Positions 26,674 to 37,178 of a stretch of 64,000 nt of DNA are shown in pieces (within the stretch, counting starts at the first letter, position 1; the number at the start of each line of letters is the position of its first letter). The notes beneath the pieces were generated by a model that ran no database searches, was not told the DNA's origin, and worked only from the letters and a program-made list of their open reading frames with translations. The translations under genes and the position numbers were made by a program. The DNA comes from Amycolatopsis vastitatis (lineage in GTDB: Bacteria; Actinomycetota; Actinomycetes; Mycobacteriales; Pseudonocardiaceae), in assembly GCF_002234595.1 (NCBI RefSeq), contig NZ_NMUL01000042.1, forward strand, positions 124,001 to 188,000, read 5' to 3'.

Positions 26674-27633
26674 ATGAAATCAGTGCGCCGTCTGCTCACC
26701 CTCGCGGTCGCGGCTTCGGCCTCGATGGCGACGGCGATCGGTCTCGCCCCGCAGGCCATGGCCGCGGTGGACCCGGTGCTCGCGTCCCCGTACCTGTACC
26801 AGTGGGGCGGGCAGACCAGCCCGACCGCGGCGATGTCCGCGACCGGCGTGAAAGCGTTTACGTTGGCGTTCGTGCTGTCGGACGGCGGCTGCAACCCGAA
26901 GTGGGACGGCAGCCGTTCGCTGACCGGCTCGGACAAGACGATGATCCAGAACATCCGCAACGCGGGCGGGGACGTGATCCCGTCCTTCGGCGGCTGGTCC
27001 GGCACGAAGCTGGGCTCGAAGTGCACGTCGGCTTCGGCGCTGGCAGGTGCCTACCAGAAGGTGATCGACGCCTACGGCCTCAAGGCGATCGACCTCGACA
27101 TCGAGAACACCGACGAGTTCGAAAACAACACGGTGCAGGACCGCATCCTCAACGCCGTCAAGCTCACCAAGCAGAAGAACCCGAACCTGCGCGTGGTGAT
27201 CACCATCGGCACCGAGACCACCGGCCCGAACACCTGGGGCAAGCGGCTGATCAACCAGGCCAAGGCGATCGGCGCGAACGTCGACGTCTGGTCGGTCATG
27301 CCGTTCGACTTCTCCAGCGGCGGTGACATGGCCGCGCACACGAAGTCCGCGGTCGACGGGCTGAAGAACCAGCTCAAGACCACCTTCGGCTGGAGCGACG
27401 ACACCGCCTACCGGCACAGCGGCCTCTCCTCGATGAACGGCAAGACCGACAACGCGGGCGAGACGGTCACCGTCGCGAACTTCACCACCATCCGCAGCTA
27501 CGCGACGAGCCACCACCTGGCCCGGTTCACCTTCTGGGCCACGAACCGCGACTGCAGCGGCGGCGGCGAATGCAGCGGCATCAGCCAGAGCAAGTACGCG
27601 TTCACCAAGATCGTCGCCGGCTACACCGGCTGA
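26674..27633 (+). CDS. Secreted family 18 chitinase
   Basis: 319 residues. ATG 26674 follows CTGGAGGA. Signal peptide (MKSVRRLLTLAVAASASMAT ... QAMAA). The single GH18 catalytic barrel carries the DxDxE motif as D140-L-D-I-E144 in KAIDLDIENTDEF, with E144 the proton donor; DVIPSFGGWSG supplies the SxGG element. No separate carbohydrate-binding module. It resembles the short actinomycete chitinases that open with ASPYLYQWGG. A DasR-like operator and a strong terminator flank it, so it is probably a monocistronic chitin-regulated gene. Confidence 0.95.
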   Translation: MKSVRRLLTLAVAASASMATAIGLAPQAMAAVDPVLASPYLYQWGGQTSPTAAMSATGVKAFTLAFVLSDGGCNPKWDGSRSLTGSDKTMIQNIRNAGGDVIPSFGGWSGTKLGSKCTSASALAGAYQKVIDAYGLKAIDLDIENTDEFENNTVQDRILNAVKLTKQKNPNLRVVITIGTETTGPNTWGKRLINQAKAIGANVDVWSVMPFDFSSGGDMAAHTKSAVDGLKNQLKTTFGWSDDTAYRHSGLSSMNGKTDNAGETVTVANFTTIRSYATSHHLARFTFWATNRDCSGGGECSGISQSKYAFTKIVAGYTG

Positions 27634-27659
27634 CACAGGCCCGTAGTGGGGCTGTCGGA

Positions 27660-27695
27660 GGCCCTCTCACCGGCATCGGGGTCGGTGAGAGGGCC
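27660..27695 (+). terminator. Terminator of the chitinase gene
   Basis: Perfect 13-bp stem GGCCCTCTCACCG / CGGTGAGAGGGCC with a 10-nt loop, 27 bp after the stop. No long T-run, as is common in actinomycetes. Confidence 0.88.
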
Positions 27696-27745
27696 TTCGC
27701 GGGGTTCACTCACCGGAAAGCGGTTCCGCTGACCGGGAAACACCG

Positions 27746-28258
27746 TCAGCGCACCGGCTGCCCGTAGGCGTACCCGGGGCAGCCGTACGGGGAGCACCCG
27801 TAATAGCCCGGGTAGGGCGGATAGGACGGGTACCGCGGCGGCGTGCTCTTCGGCGTCGTGTTCGGCGGAGGCGGCGGCAGCTCCACCGTCACCGTGGGCG
27901 TCGGGGTCGGCGTCTTGCGCGCGTGCATCACCACCGCGGACGGCGTCGTCGTCTCCGTGGGCGGCGCGGCGATCGCGGTCGACGACACGACGGCCGTGGC
28001 CGGTTGCAGCTGCGGGAACTGCGTCGACCCCGGCACCGGGTCCGCCCGCGTCGCCAGGATCACCACCAGCCCGCCCAGGACCACGATCACCGCCGACGCC
28101 AAGGCGAACCGGGCCGCCGACCCGCGCGGCTCGGGCTCGGGCCCGCGGCGAGCCGCCGCTTCGGCCGAGCGCGAGCCGGGTTTGCGCGGCCGCGCCCCCG
28201 CTTCGCGCAGCAGTTCGTCGACCGTGACCCGGTCCCGTCTACGCGCCTTGCGCGCCAT
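27746..28258 (-). CDS. Proline-rich single-pass membrane protein
   Basis: 170 residues. A basic cytoplasmic N-terminus (MARKARRRDRVTVDELLREAG, then PRKPGSRS) is followed by one transmembrane helix at about 50-70 (RFALASAVIVVLGGLVVILA). The extracytoplasmic part is rich in Thr/Pro (KTPTPTPTVTVELPPPPPN) and ends in a Pro/Tyr/Gly tail with two Cys (YPPYPGYYGCSPYGCPGYAY). The VTVDELLREAG opening occurs in other Pseudonocardiales envelope proteins. Function unknown; surface or wall-associated by topology. Confidence 0.75.
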   Translation of the reverse strand: MARKARRRDRVTVDELLREAGARPRKPGSRSAEAAARRGPEPEPRGSAARFALASAVIVVLGGLVVILATRADPVPGSTQFPQLQPATAVVSSTAIAAPPTETTTPSAVVMHARKTPTPTPTVTVELPPPPPNTTPKSTPPRYPSYPPYPGYYGCSPYGCPGYAYGQPVR

Positions 28259-28388
28259 GAACGACCTCCACCACCCCAGTGCTGATTCGGGTGGATATTA
28301 GGAACCGCAGCCGGAATTGTAAACGCGCTGATCGCAGCGGTCTTGTTATCGTTCCGAGACAACCGGATCGCGTTCTCGGCCGTAGTGG

Positions 28389-30167
28389 TCAACGAGCCGC
28401 GAACCGCCGGCGCAAGCCGGCCACCCGGCGGGTCACCGGCGTGAACTCCGGGAGCTTCAGCACCGCCAGCAACCCGAAGGGAACGGCCATCCCGAGCAGC
28501 CCCTGGACCGGCAGTTTCACCCAGGCGGCCGGGATCGTCCCGAGCGACGCTGGGACGGCGTACCCGGCGAGCACGGCGGCCACCACGCCGAGCCCGCTCA
28601 CCGACAGGGTGATCAGGCCGACCCGCAGGGACCGCTTGCTGCGCAGGTGCCCGAGCCGGACCCACAGCCAGACCTGGCCGAGCACGGCGCCGACCACGAA
28701 CCCGGCGCCGTTCACGAGCATCACGCCGTAGACGATGTGCTCGCCGTCGAGCAGCCCGCGGCAGAGCAGCAGCAGCGGGATCTTCACCGCGGTCATGACG
28801 ACCATGATCAGCGTGGGCGTGCGGGCGTCCTTCATCGCGTAGAACACCCGCAGCTGCAACATGACCAGCGCGAACGGCAGCAGCCCGACAGCGGAGACGG
28901 CCAGGGTCTGGCCGAGCCGCTCGGCGTCGTCCAGGGTGCCGCGGCCCCAGGTGAAGATCGCGATGCCGACCGGCGTGCCGACCACGGCCAGCACCGCCGA
29001 GATGGGCACGAAGAGCACCGTCGACATGCGGGACGCGAGCGACAGGTCGCCGACCAGCGACACGGTGTCGCCGTCCGCGGCGGCGCGGCTCATCCGGGGC
29101 ATCAGCGCGGTCAGCAGCGAGACGCCGAGGATGCCGTACGGCAGCTGGAAGAGCAGGGACGCGTAGCTGTAGGCCGTGACACCGCCGCTGGTGCCGCCGG
29201 TCAGCACGCGGGTGGTGATGACGAACCCGACGTGGCTCACCACGACGTAGCCGAGGATCCACGCGGCGAGCCCGCCGAACTCCTTGATCCGCGGGTCGAA
29301 CCCCCAGCGCCAGCGGAACCGGAACCCGGTGCGCAGCAACGCCGGGATCAGCACGAGCGCCTGCGCGACGATGCCGAGCGTGGTGCCGAGGCCGAGCACG
29401 AGCAGTTTCGGGTCGCTCATCCGGGCCGGATCGAGGCTCAGCTCGCCCGGCACCACCGCGAACACGACCAGCGTGCCGGTGACGACGACGTTGTTGAGCA
29501 CCGGCGCCCAGGCCGGCGGGCCGAAGACGTTCTGGGCGTTGAGGATCGCCGACAGCAGTGCGAACAGGCCGTAGAACAGGATCTGCGGCAGCAGCAGGTA
29601 CGCCAGCGCCGTGGTCAGCCCGGGGTTGGCCGTCGGAGACGATTTGTCGACGTAGAGCGCGGTGAACACCGGGGCGATCGCCACCGCGACGATCGTGCCG
29701 ACGACCAGCAGCACGAGTCCCATCGTGATGAGCCGCTGCGTGTAGGCGCGGCCGCCGTCCGGGTCGTCCTGGGAGCGGACCAGCAGCGGCACCACCACGC
29801 TGGCGAGGACGCCGCCGAAGAGCAGTTCGAACACGATGTTGGGCAGGGTGTTCGCGACGGTGAAGGAGTCGTTGACGACCCTGGTCCCGACCACCGCGGC
29901 CAGCAGCAGCTTCGCCACGAACCCGGTGACGCGGCTGACGGCCGAGGCGACCGCCATCCGGCCGCTGGAGCGCGCCAGCGACGAGCCGGCGCCCTCACCG
30001 CGTCCGGCGCTGACCGGCGAAGCGGGCGGCCGCGCGACGATCTGGGTGGCGAACTCGTCGTACGGCCGCCGGGAGACGTCGAGGTCACGGGTCGGCCAGT
30101 GCGGGCCGCGCAGCTCGCTGGGGAGGAAGACGGTCGCCTCGTCGTCCACTGGGGGGTGCTCCGCCAT
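28389..30167 (-). CDS. MurJ/MviN-like lipid II flippase family protein
   Basis: 592 residues. About 75 hydrophilic residues precede the MOP-superfamily domain with roughly 13-14 transmembrane helices. Family landmarks: MAVASAVSRVTGFVAKLLLAA, NTLPNIVFELLFGGVLASVV, QILFYGLFALLSAILNAQ, FQLPYGILGVSLLTALMPRMS, FYAMKDARTPTL. It should move lipid-linked peptidoglycan or other polyprenyl intermediates across the membrane. It is not beside the dnaA/trxB genes that accompany the main actinobacterial murJ and lacks a kinase-like domain, so it may be a paralogue. Confidence 0.92.
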   Translation of the reverse strand: MAEHPPVDDEATVFLPSELRGPHWPTRDLDVSRRPYDEFATQIVARPPASPVSAGRGEGAGSSLARSSGRMAVASAVSRVTGFVAKLLLAAVVGTRVVNDSFTVANTLPNIVFELLFGGVLASVVVPLLVRSQDDPDGGRAYTQRLITMGLVLLVVGTIVAVAIAPVFTALYVDKSSPTANPGLTTALAYLLLPQILFYGLFALLSAILNAQNVFGPPAWAPVLNNVVVTGTLVVFAVVPGELSLDPARMSDPKLLVLGLGTTLGIVAQALVLIPALLRTGFRFRWRWGFDPRIKEFGGLAAWILGYVVVSHVGFVITTRVLTGGTSGGVTAYSYASLLFQLPYGILGVSLLTALMPRMSRAAADGDTVSLVGDLSLASRMSTVLFVPISAVLAVVGTPVGIAIFTWGRGTLDDAERLGQTLAVSAVGLLPFALVMLQLRVFYAMKDARTPTLIMVVMTAVKIPLLLLCRGLLDGEHIVYGVMLVNGAGFVVGAVLGQVWLWVRLGHLRSKRSLRVGLITLSVSGLGVVAAVLAGYAVPASLGTIPAAWVKLPVQGLLGMAVPFGLLAVLKLPEFTPVTRRVAGLRRRFAAR

Positions 30168-30256
30168 GAGGACAAGACTGCCAGCTCAGGGGCCCGCGCG
30201 GGACCTCTTTCGCGATCGAACGAGCGAGCGACGCCCGCGACGCTGCGTGACGCGCC

Positions 30257-30514
30257 TCAGGCGGCGGCGGTGACCGCGAGCGCGGCACGGCCCGCCTCGG
30301 TCAGCTCGGCGGGGACGCGCCCGGTGGCGTTTCCGGCGGCGGGCCGGAGGTAGCCGCCGCGGGCGAGGGCGTGCGCGGTCATCTGATCGCAGCAGGCGAA
30401 TCCGTCGACGAAGAGGTCGGGCTCGCAGCTGCACGACATCTGCGCGCGACCGTCGGCCACCGCCCTCAGCATCGCCATCGCGCGGTGGGTGAGCTCGACT
30501 CCTGAACCGGACAC
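30257..30514 (-). CDS. Small conserved-looking protein with CxC and CC motifs
   Basis: 85 residues from GTG 30514 (MSGSGVELTHRAMAMLRAV), preceded by AGGAAGG; a longer start at 30553 is less supported. The centre contains QMSCSCEPDLFVDGFACCDQ, four Cys that could bind metal, and the rest (LARGGYLRP, VPAELTEAGRAAL) looks like a winged-helix fragment. No named family recognised. Monocistronic, with its promoter in the 190 bp before the downstream TetR stop. Confidence 0.7.
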   Translation of the reverse strand: MSGSGVELTHRAMAMLRAVADGRAQMSCSCEPDLFVDGFACCDQMTAHALARGGYLRPAAGNATGRVPAELTEAGRAALAVTAAA

Positions 30515-30704
30515 CGGACTGCCTTCCTGTGCGAAACCACTACAACGAGTCATTCGCCCGTTGGGCCGATTGTGTTACTTACGGCACTATGACGTTTCGG
30601 CCGCACCGGAGGTTCCGTCGCGGCGGGCAGCAGTCTCCGGCGCGGCGGGCGCCGGTACTTTGGGGCCGAGGTCTGGGTTCGTCATCTGTGGAGCTGACCG
30701 GCTC

Positions 30705-31304
30705 CTACCCGGCCAGCCGGAGCTCCAGCGTCCGCGCCCATTCGCGGACGATCTGCCGCCGCCTGCGGGTGTCGTCCGTCAGGAGGTTGGCCAGGCCGAG
30801 GCCGCGGCCCAGGTCGAGGGTGGCCTGGACCAGCTCCCGCACCCCCGGCCGGGACTCGTCGACGCCGAGCAGCTCCACCGTCACCCGGTGCGCCTCGCGC
30901 CCGACCCGGGCTTCCAGGGGCACCAGCACGTCCCGCAGGGCGTCGTCGGTCGCCGCGAACGCCCACAGCTGCAGGGCGGCGCGGAACAGCGGTCCGGTGT
31001 AGAGGTTCAGCACCATCTCCACGACGCGCTCGATGCGGGACGCCCCGCTCGGCAGGTCGGCGGCCTGGGCCCGCAGCTCGTCGATCTGGGCCTGCCCGAG
31101 CAGGTCGACCGCGGCGACCACCAGGTCCTCCCGGGCCGGGAAGTGGTGCTGGGCCGCGCCGCGCGAGACGCCGGCGCGTTCGGCGATCCCGGCCACCGTG
31201 ACGCTGTGCCAGCCGCGCTCACCGAAGCTGTCGAGCGCGGCCTCGATCAACCGCCGCCGGGTCGTGCGGCTGCGCTCCTGCTGGGGTTCGCGGACGCCGG
31301 TCAA
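30705..31304 (-). CDS. TetR family regulator at the end of the acyl-CoA operon
   Basis: 199 residues. HTH with VTVAGIAERAGVSRGAAQHHFPARED; C-terminal segment YTGPLFRAALQLWAFAATDDALR resembles TetR_C_6-like regulators of CoA-ester catabolism. TTG 31304 follows AGGAG, which overlaps the TAG stop of the preceding acyl-CoA dehydrogenase gene, so it is the last gene of the minus-strand operon. It is the best candidate to bind the palindrome at 39702-39719 and answer to an acyl-CoA. Confidence 0.9.
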   Translation of the reverse strand: MTGVREPQQERSRTTRRRLIEAALDSFGERGWHSVTVAGIAERAGVSRGAAQHHFPAREDLVVAAVDLLGQAQIDELRAQAADLPSGASRIERVVEMVLNLYTGPLFRAALQLWAFAATDDALRDVLVPLEARVGREAHRVTVELLGVDESRPGVRELVQATLDLGRGLGLANLLTDDTRRRRQIVREWARTLELRLAG

Positions 31305-31314
31305 GCGGACACTC

Positions 31315-32481
31315 CTAATAGGACTTGGGCAGGCCGAGGCTGTGCTGGCCGACGAAGTTGAGCACCATCTCGCGGCTGACCGGGGCGATCCGGCCGAGCC
31401 GGACCGCCGTCACCAGGGTGCCGAGGCCGTACTCGGTGGCCAGGCCGTTGCCGCCGTGGGTCTGCACGGCCTGGTCGGTCGCGCGGATCGCGACCTCGGC
31501 GGCCGCGTACTTGGCCATGTTGGCCGACTCCCCTGCCGCGAAGTCGTCGCCGGAGTCGTAGAGCGACGCCGCTTTCTGCGTCATCAGCTTCGCCAGCTCC
31601 AGCTCGATCTTGATCTCGGCGAGCGGGTGGGCGAGACCCTGGTGCGTGCCGATCGGGACACCCCAGACCTGCCGCTGGTTGGCGTAGCCGACGGCCTTGG
31701 CCAGCGCGTACCGCGCGATGCCGAGCGAGAACGACGCGCCCATGATGCGTTCCGGGTTGAGGCCGGCGAACAGCTGCGCGATCGCCGCGTCCTCCTCGCC
31801 GACCAGGGCTTCCGCGGGCAGGTGGACGTCGTCGAGGAACAGGGAGAACTGGTTTTCCGGCGCGACGACGTCCATCGGGATCTTCGTGTACTCGAAGCCA
31901 GGGGTGCCCGTCGGCAGGATGAACAGCGCGGGCTTGAGCTTGCCGGTCTTCGCGTCCTCGGTGCGGCCGACGACGAGCACGGCGTCCGCCTCGTCGACGC
32001 CGGAGATGTACACCTTGCGTCCGTTGAGGACCCAGCCGCCGGCGTCCCGGCGCGCGGTGGTCGTGATCCGGTGCGAGTTCGACCCGGCGTCCGGCTCGGT
32101 GATCGCGAAGACCATCCGCTTGCTGCCGTCGGCGATGCCGGGCAGCCACTGCTTCTTCTGCTCCTCCGTGCCGAACCGCGAGATCACCGTCCCGCAGATC
32201 GCCGGCGAGACGACCATCAGCAGCAACGGCGAGCCCGCGGCGGCCAGCTCTTCGAGCACCGCGGCCAGGTCGGCGATGCCCGCGCCCCCGCCGCCGTACT
32301 CCTCGGGGATGTTGACGCCGAGGTAGCCCAGCCGGCCGGCCTCGTCCCACAGCTCGTGGGTCTTCTCGTCCGCGCGGGCCTTGCGCGCGTAGTACTCGTG
32401 GCCGTACTTCGCACCCAGTTCGGCGACGGCCTTCCGGAGCGCGATCCGCTCTTCCGGCTCGATGAAGTTCATGGCGTTCAT
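31315..32481 (-). CDS. Acyl-CoA dehydrogenase
   Basis: 388-residue FAD enzyme forming the alpha,beta double bond of an acyl-CoA. Landmarks: MVFAITEPDAGSNSHRITTTA, RKVYISGVDEADAVLVV, PENQFSLFLDDVHLPAEAL, QTHGGNGLATEYGL. Start ATG 32481 (MNAMNFIEPEERIALRKAV) follows GGGAGA and overlaps the stop of the biotin carboxylase gene by 4 bp (ATGA). Together with the other dehydrogenase gene it gives the operon two acyl-CoA oxidation steps or specificities. Confidence 0.95.
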   Translation of the reverse strand: MNAMNFIEPEERIALRKAVAELGAKYGHEYYARKARADEKTHELWDEAGRLGYLGVNIPEEYGGGGAGIADLAAVLEELAAAGSPLLLMVVSPAICGTVISRFGTEEQKKQWLPGIADGSKRMVFAITEPDAGSNSHRITTTARRDAGGWVLNGRKVYISGVDEADAVLVVGRTEDAKTGKLKPALFILPTGTPGFEYTKIPMDVVAPENQFSLFLDDVHLPAEALVGEEDAAIAQLFAGLNPERIMGASFSLGIARYALAKAVGYANQRQVWGVPIGTHQGLAHPLAEIKIELELAKLMTQKAASLYDSGDDFAAGESANMAKYAAAEVAIRATDQAVQTHGGNGLATEYGLGTLVTAVRLGRIAPVSREMVLNFVGQHSLGLPKSY

Positions 32482-34427
32482 GCTTCGTCTCCCACCACAG
32501 CTAAGATCGTGCCCACTTCGACCTGTTGGCCCACGGTCACCGGCAGCTCGGTCACCACGCCGTCGGCAGGGGCGGCGATCCGGTGTTCCATCTTCATCGC
32601 TTCGAGCCACAGCAGCGGGTCACCGGCCTTCACGGTGTTCCCGGCTTGGACCGCGAGCCGGACGACGGTGCCCGGCATCGGCGCGACCAGCGACCCGGCG
32701 GCCAGCGCCGCGTCCGGGTCGGCGAACCGCGGCGCCGCCGTCAGCGCGACCGAACCGAGCGCGGAGTCCACATAGGACACACCATCGTGGCGCGCGACCT
32801 CGAAGGTGCGCCGCACCCCGGCGACTTCCAGCACCACCCGGCCCGGCTCGGCGGAGACCAGCTCGGCGCCGAACCCGTCGGCGCGAAGGCCGTCCCGGGT
32901 CAGCGAGTAGACCACTTCGTGCTCGCGGTCCGCGACCGTGAAGACCTTGCGCTGACCGGCCGAGCGCACGTTGCGCCAGCCGCTGGGCAGCCGTCCCTGC
33001 GTCGTCGCGGACGCCCGGTTGCCCGCCGCGTCCGCCAGCGCCGCGGCCAGGGCGGACAGCCGCTCGGTGTCTTCAGTGGCCAGTGGCGCGGCCAACGTGT
33101 CGAGACCGTGGCGGTCGAAGAAGGCCGTGTCCGTCTCACCCGCGAGGAAGGCTTCGTGGCGGAGGATGTTCACCAGGAGATCGCGGTTCGTGACGACGCC
33201 GTGGATCTTGGCGCCGGCCAGCGCCTTGGCGAGCCGCCGGGCGGCTTCGGCGCGGGTCGGGGCCCAGGTGATCACCTTGGCCAGCATCGGGTCGTAGTGG
33301 ACGCCGACCACGGAGCCGCTCTCGAAGCCCGAGTCGAGCCGCAGGCCCGGGCCGTGCGTGAACGTACGGTCCACATCGGGCACTTCGAAGGTGTGGAGCG
33401 TGCCGCTCTGCGGCTGCCAGCCCGCCGCCGGGTCTTCGGCGTAGAGCCGGACCTCGATGGAGTGGCCGGCCGTGGGTGGCGGGCCGGCCGGGAGGCGCTC
33501 CCCCTCGGCGATCCGCAGCTGCAACGCGACCAGGTCGAGGCCGGTGACGTTCTCGGTGACCGGGTGCTCGACCTGCAGCCGGGTGTTCATCTCGAGGAAG
33601 TAGAACCGGCCGTCCGGTCCGGCGAGGAACTCGACCGTGCCCGCGCCGACGTAGTCGATCGCCTTGGCGGCCTTGCGCGCGGCCTCGAACAGTTCCTCGC
33701 GCATGGCCGCGTCGACGAACGGCGACGGCGCTTCCTCGACGACCTTCTGGTGGCGACGCTGGATCGAGCACTCCCGCTCGCCCACCGCCCACACCGTGCC
33801 GTGCCGATCGGCGAGCACCTGGACCTCGATGTGGCGTCCGGTCTCCAGGTAGCGCTCGCAGAAGACGGTCGGGTCGCCGAACGCGGACCCGGCCTCGGCA
33901 CTGGCGCCTTCCACCGCTTCGGCCAGTTCGCCGAGGGACCGGACCACGCGCATCCCGCGGCCGCCACCGCCCGCGGAGGCCTTGACCAGCAAGGGCAGGT
34001 CGTCGGACGTCACCGAAGCGGGGTCCAGTTCGGACAGCACGGGGACACCCGCGGCGGCCATCAGCCGCTTGGACTCCACTTTGGAGCCCATGGTCTCGAT
34101 GGCTTCCGGCGGTGGCCCGACCCAGGTGAGCCCGGCGTCGAGGACGGCCCGCGCGAACGCCGCGTTCTCGGACAGGAAGCCGTAGCCGGGGTGGACGGCG
34201 TCCGCGCCGGTCTCGGCCGCCGCCTTGACCAGCAGCTCGGCTCGCAGGTACGTCTCGGACGGCGCGTTGCCGGGCAGCCGCACGGCCGCGTCGGCTTCGA
34301 CCGCGTGCGGGGCGGCGGCATCGGCGTCGGAGAACACCGCGACGGTGCCGATCCCGGCGTCGCGGCAGGTCCGGAAGACGCGGCGGGCGATCTCGCCGCG
34401 GTTGGCGACCAGCAGGTTCTGGATCAC
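32478..34427 (-). CDS. Acyl-CoA carboxylase alpha subunit (biotin carboxylase plus BCCP)
   Basis: 649 residues. Biotin carboxylase domain 1-450: LLVANRGEIARRVFRTCRD, ATP-binding VKASAGGGGRGMRVV, active-site EMNTRLQVEHPVTE. The C-terminal biotinyl domain has the biotinylated Lys in LEAMKMEHRIAAP and a PMPGTVV turn. It carboxylates biotin using bicarbonate and ATP for the beta subunit encoded 7 bp upstream in the operon. The length fits methylcrotonyl-, geranyl- or propionyl-type alpha subunits; sequence alone does not separate them here. Confidence 0.96.
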   Translation of the reverse strand: MIQNLLVANRGEIARRVFRTCRDAGIGTVAVFSDADAAAPHAVEADAAVRLPGNAPSETYLRAELLVKAAAETGADAVHPGYGFLSENAAFARAVLDAGLTWVGPPPEAIETMGSKVESKRLMAAAGVPVLSELDPASVTSDDLPLLVKASAGGGGRGMRVVRSLGELAEAVEGASAEAGSAFGDPTVFCERYLETGRHIEVQVLADRHGTVWAVGERECSIQRRHQKVVEEAPSPFVDAAMREELFEAARKAAKAIDYVGAGTVEFLAGPDGRFYFLEMNTRLQVEHPVTENVTGLDLVALQLRIAEGERLPAGPPPTAGHSIEVRLYAEDPAAGWQPQSGTLHTFEVPDVDRTFTHGPGLRLDSGFESGSVVGVHYDPMLAKVITWAPTRAEAARRLAKALAGAKIHGVVTNRDLLVNILRHEAFLAGETDTAFFDRHGLDTLAAPLATEDTERLSALAAALADAAGNRASATTQGRLPSGWRNVRSAGQRKVFTVADREHEVVYSLTRDGLRADGFGAELVSAEPGRVVLEVAGVRRTFEVARHDGVSYVDSALGSVALTAAPRFADPDAALAAGSLVAPMPGTVVRLAVQAGNTVKAGDPLLWLEAMKMEHRIAAPADGVVTELPVTVGQQVEVGTILAVVGDEA

Positions 34428-34434
34428 AGCGCCC

Positions 34435-36029
<1,595 letters not shown>

Positions 36030-36033
<4 letters not shown>

Positions 36034-37178
36034 GAGGTGTATCCCAATCGCTTCGCGGCCAGGCCGGTGAGGATCTCGGTGGTGCCGCCGCCGATGCCGA
36101 GGATCCGGACGTCGCGGTAGTGGCGTTCCACTTCGGACTCGCGCATGTAGCCGAGCCCGCCGTGCAGCTGGACGGCCTCGTTGACCACCCACTCGGCGGC
36201 TTCGACGGCGGTGTTCTTGGCGAAACAGGCTTCGGCGACGACTTCTTCGCCCGACACGTGCCGGATCGCGGTCTGCCGGGTGTAGGTGCGGGCCACGTCC
36301 ACGCGGCGCGCCATCTCCGTCAGCTTGTGCTGGACGACCTGGCGCGAGATAAGCGGACGGCCGAACGTCTCGCGCAGCCGGCACCAGTCCAGTGTCAGAT
36401 CCAGTGCCCGCTGCGCGTGCGCGTACGCCTGCACGGCCAGCGAAAGCCGTTCGGTGACGAACTGGGTGGCCACCTGGGCGAACCCGCTGTTCTCGGCGCC
36501 GACGAGGTTCTCCACCGGTACCCGGACGTCCACGTAGGACAGTTCGGCCGTGTCGGAGCAGAGCCAGCCCATCTTCTCCAGCTTGCGGGACACGGTGAAG
36601 CCCGGCGTCCCGCGCTCGACCACGATCAGCGACAGCCCCTGTGCGCCGTCACCGCCGGTGCGCACCACCGTCGTCACGAAGTCCGCGCGGCAGCCGGAGG
36701 TGATGAACGTCTTGGCGCCGTTGACAACGTACTCGTCGCCCTCGCGGACGGCGGTGGTCCGGATCCCGGCGACGTCCGAGCCGCCGTCCGGCTCGGTCAC
36801 GGCCAGGGAGCCGATCTTGTCGCCGTTCAGCGTCGGGCGCACCCAGCGTTCGATCTGCACCGGGTCGCCCGCCTCGGCGATGTGCGGGACGGCGATGCCG
36901 CAGGTGAACAGCGACGCGAAGAGCCCGCCGGAGCCACCCGCGTAGTGCATCTCCTCGGCGACGACCAAAGCATCGAGGTAGTTGCCGTCTCCGCCGCCGA
37001 TCTCCTCGGGGAAGGCGACGCCGAGCAGGCCCAGTTCGCCGGCCTTGCGGTGCAGCTCCCGGGGCAGCTCGCCGGCGCGCTCCCAGTCGTCGAGGTGCGG
37101 CAGGACCTCCTGCTCGACGAACTTCCGCACGGTCTCGCGCAGCTCGGTTCGCTCGGGCGTGCGGAAGGGATCGGTCAC
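36030..37178 (-). CDS. Acyl-CoA dehydrogenase (isovaleryl/citronellyl-type position in operon)
   Basis: 382 residues from GTG 37178, overlapping the AtuA-like stop by 4 bp. FAD/acyl-CoA motifs: IGSLAVTEPDGGSDVAGIRT, NGAKTFITSGCRADFV, KMGWLCSDTAELSYVDVRVP, QLHGGLGYMRESEVERHYRD, and the tail VRILGIGGGTTEIL. It probably supplies the alpha,beta-unsaturated CoA ester that the adjacent carboxylase uses. Confidence 0.95.

Noticed and set aside
28647..30353. Plus ORF of 568 codons opposite MurJ
   Set aside because: Low-complexity shadow; the minus strand gives helices and MurJ motifs.
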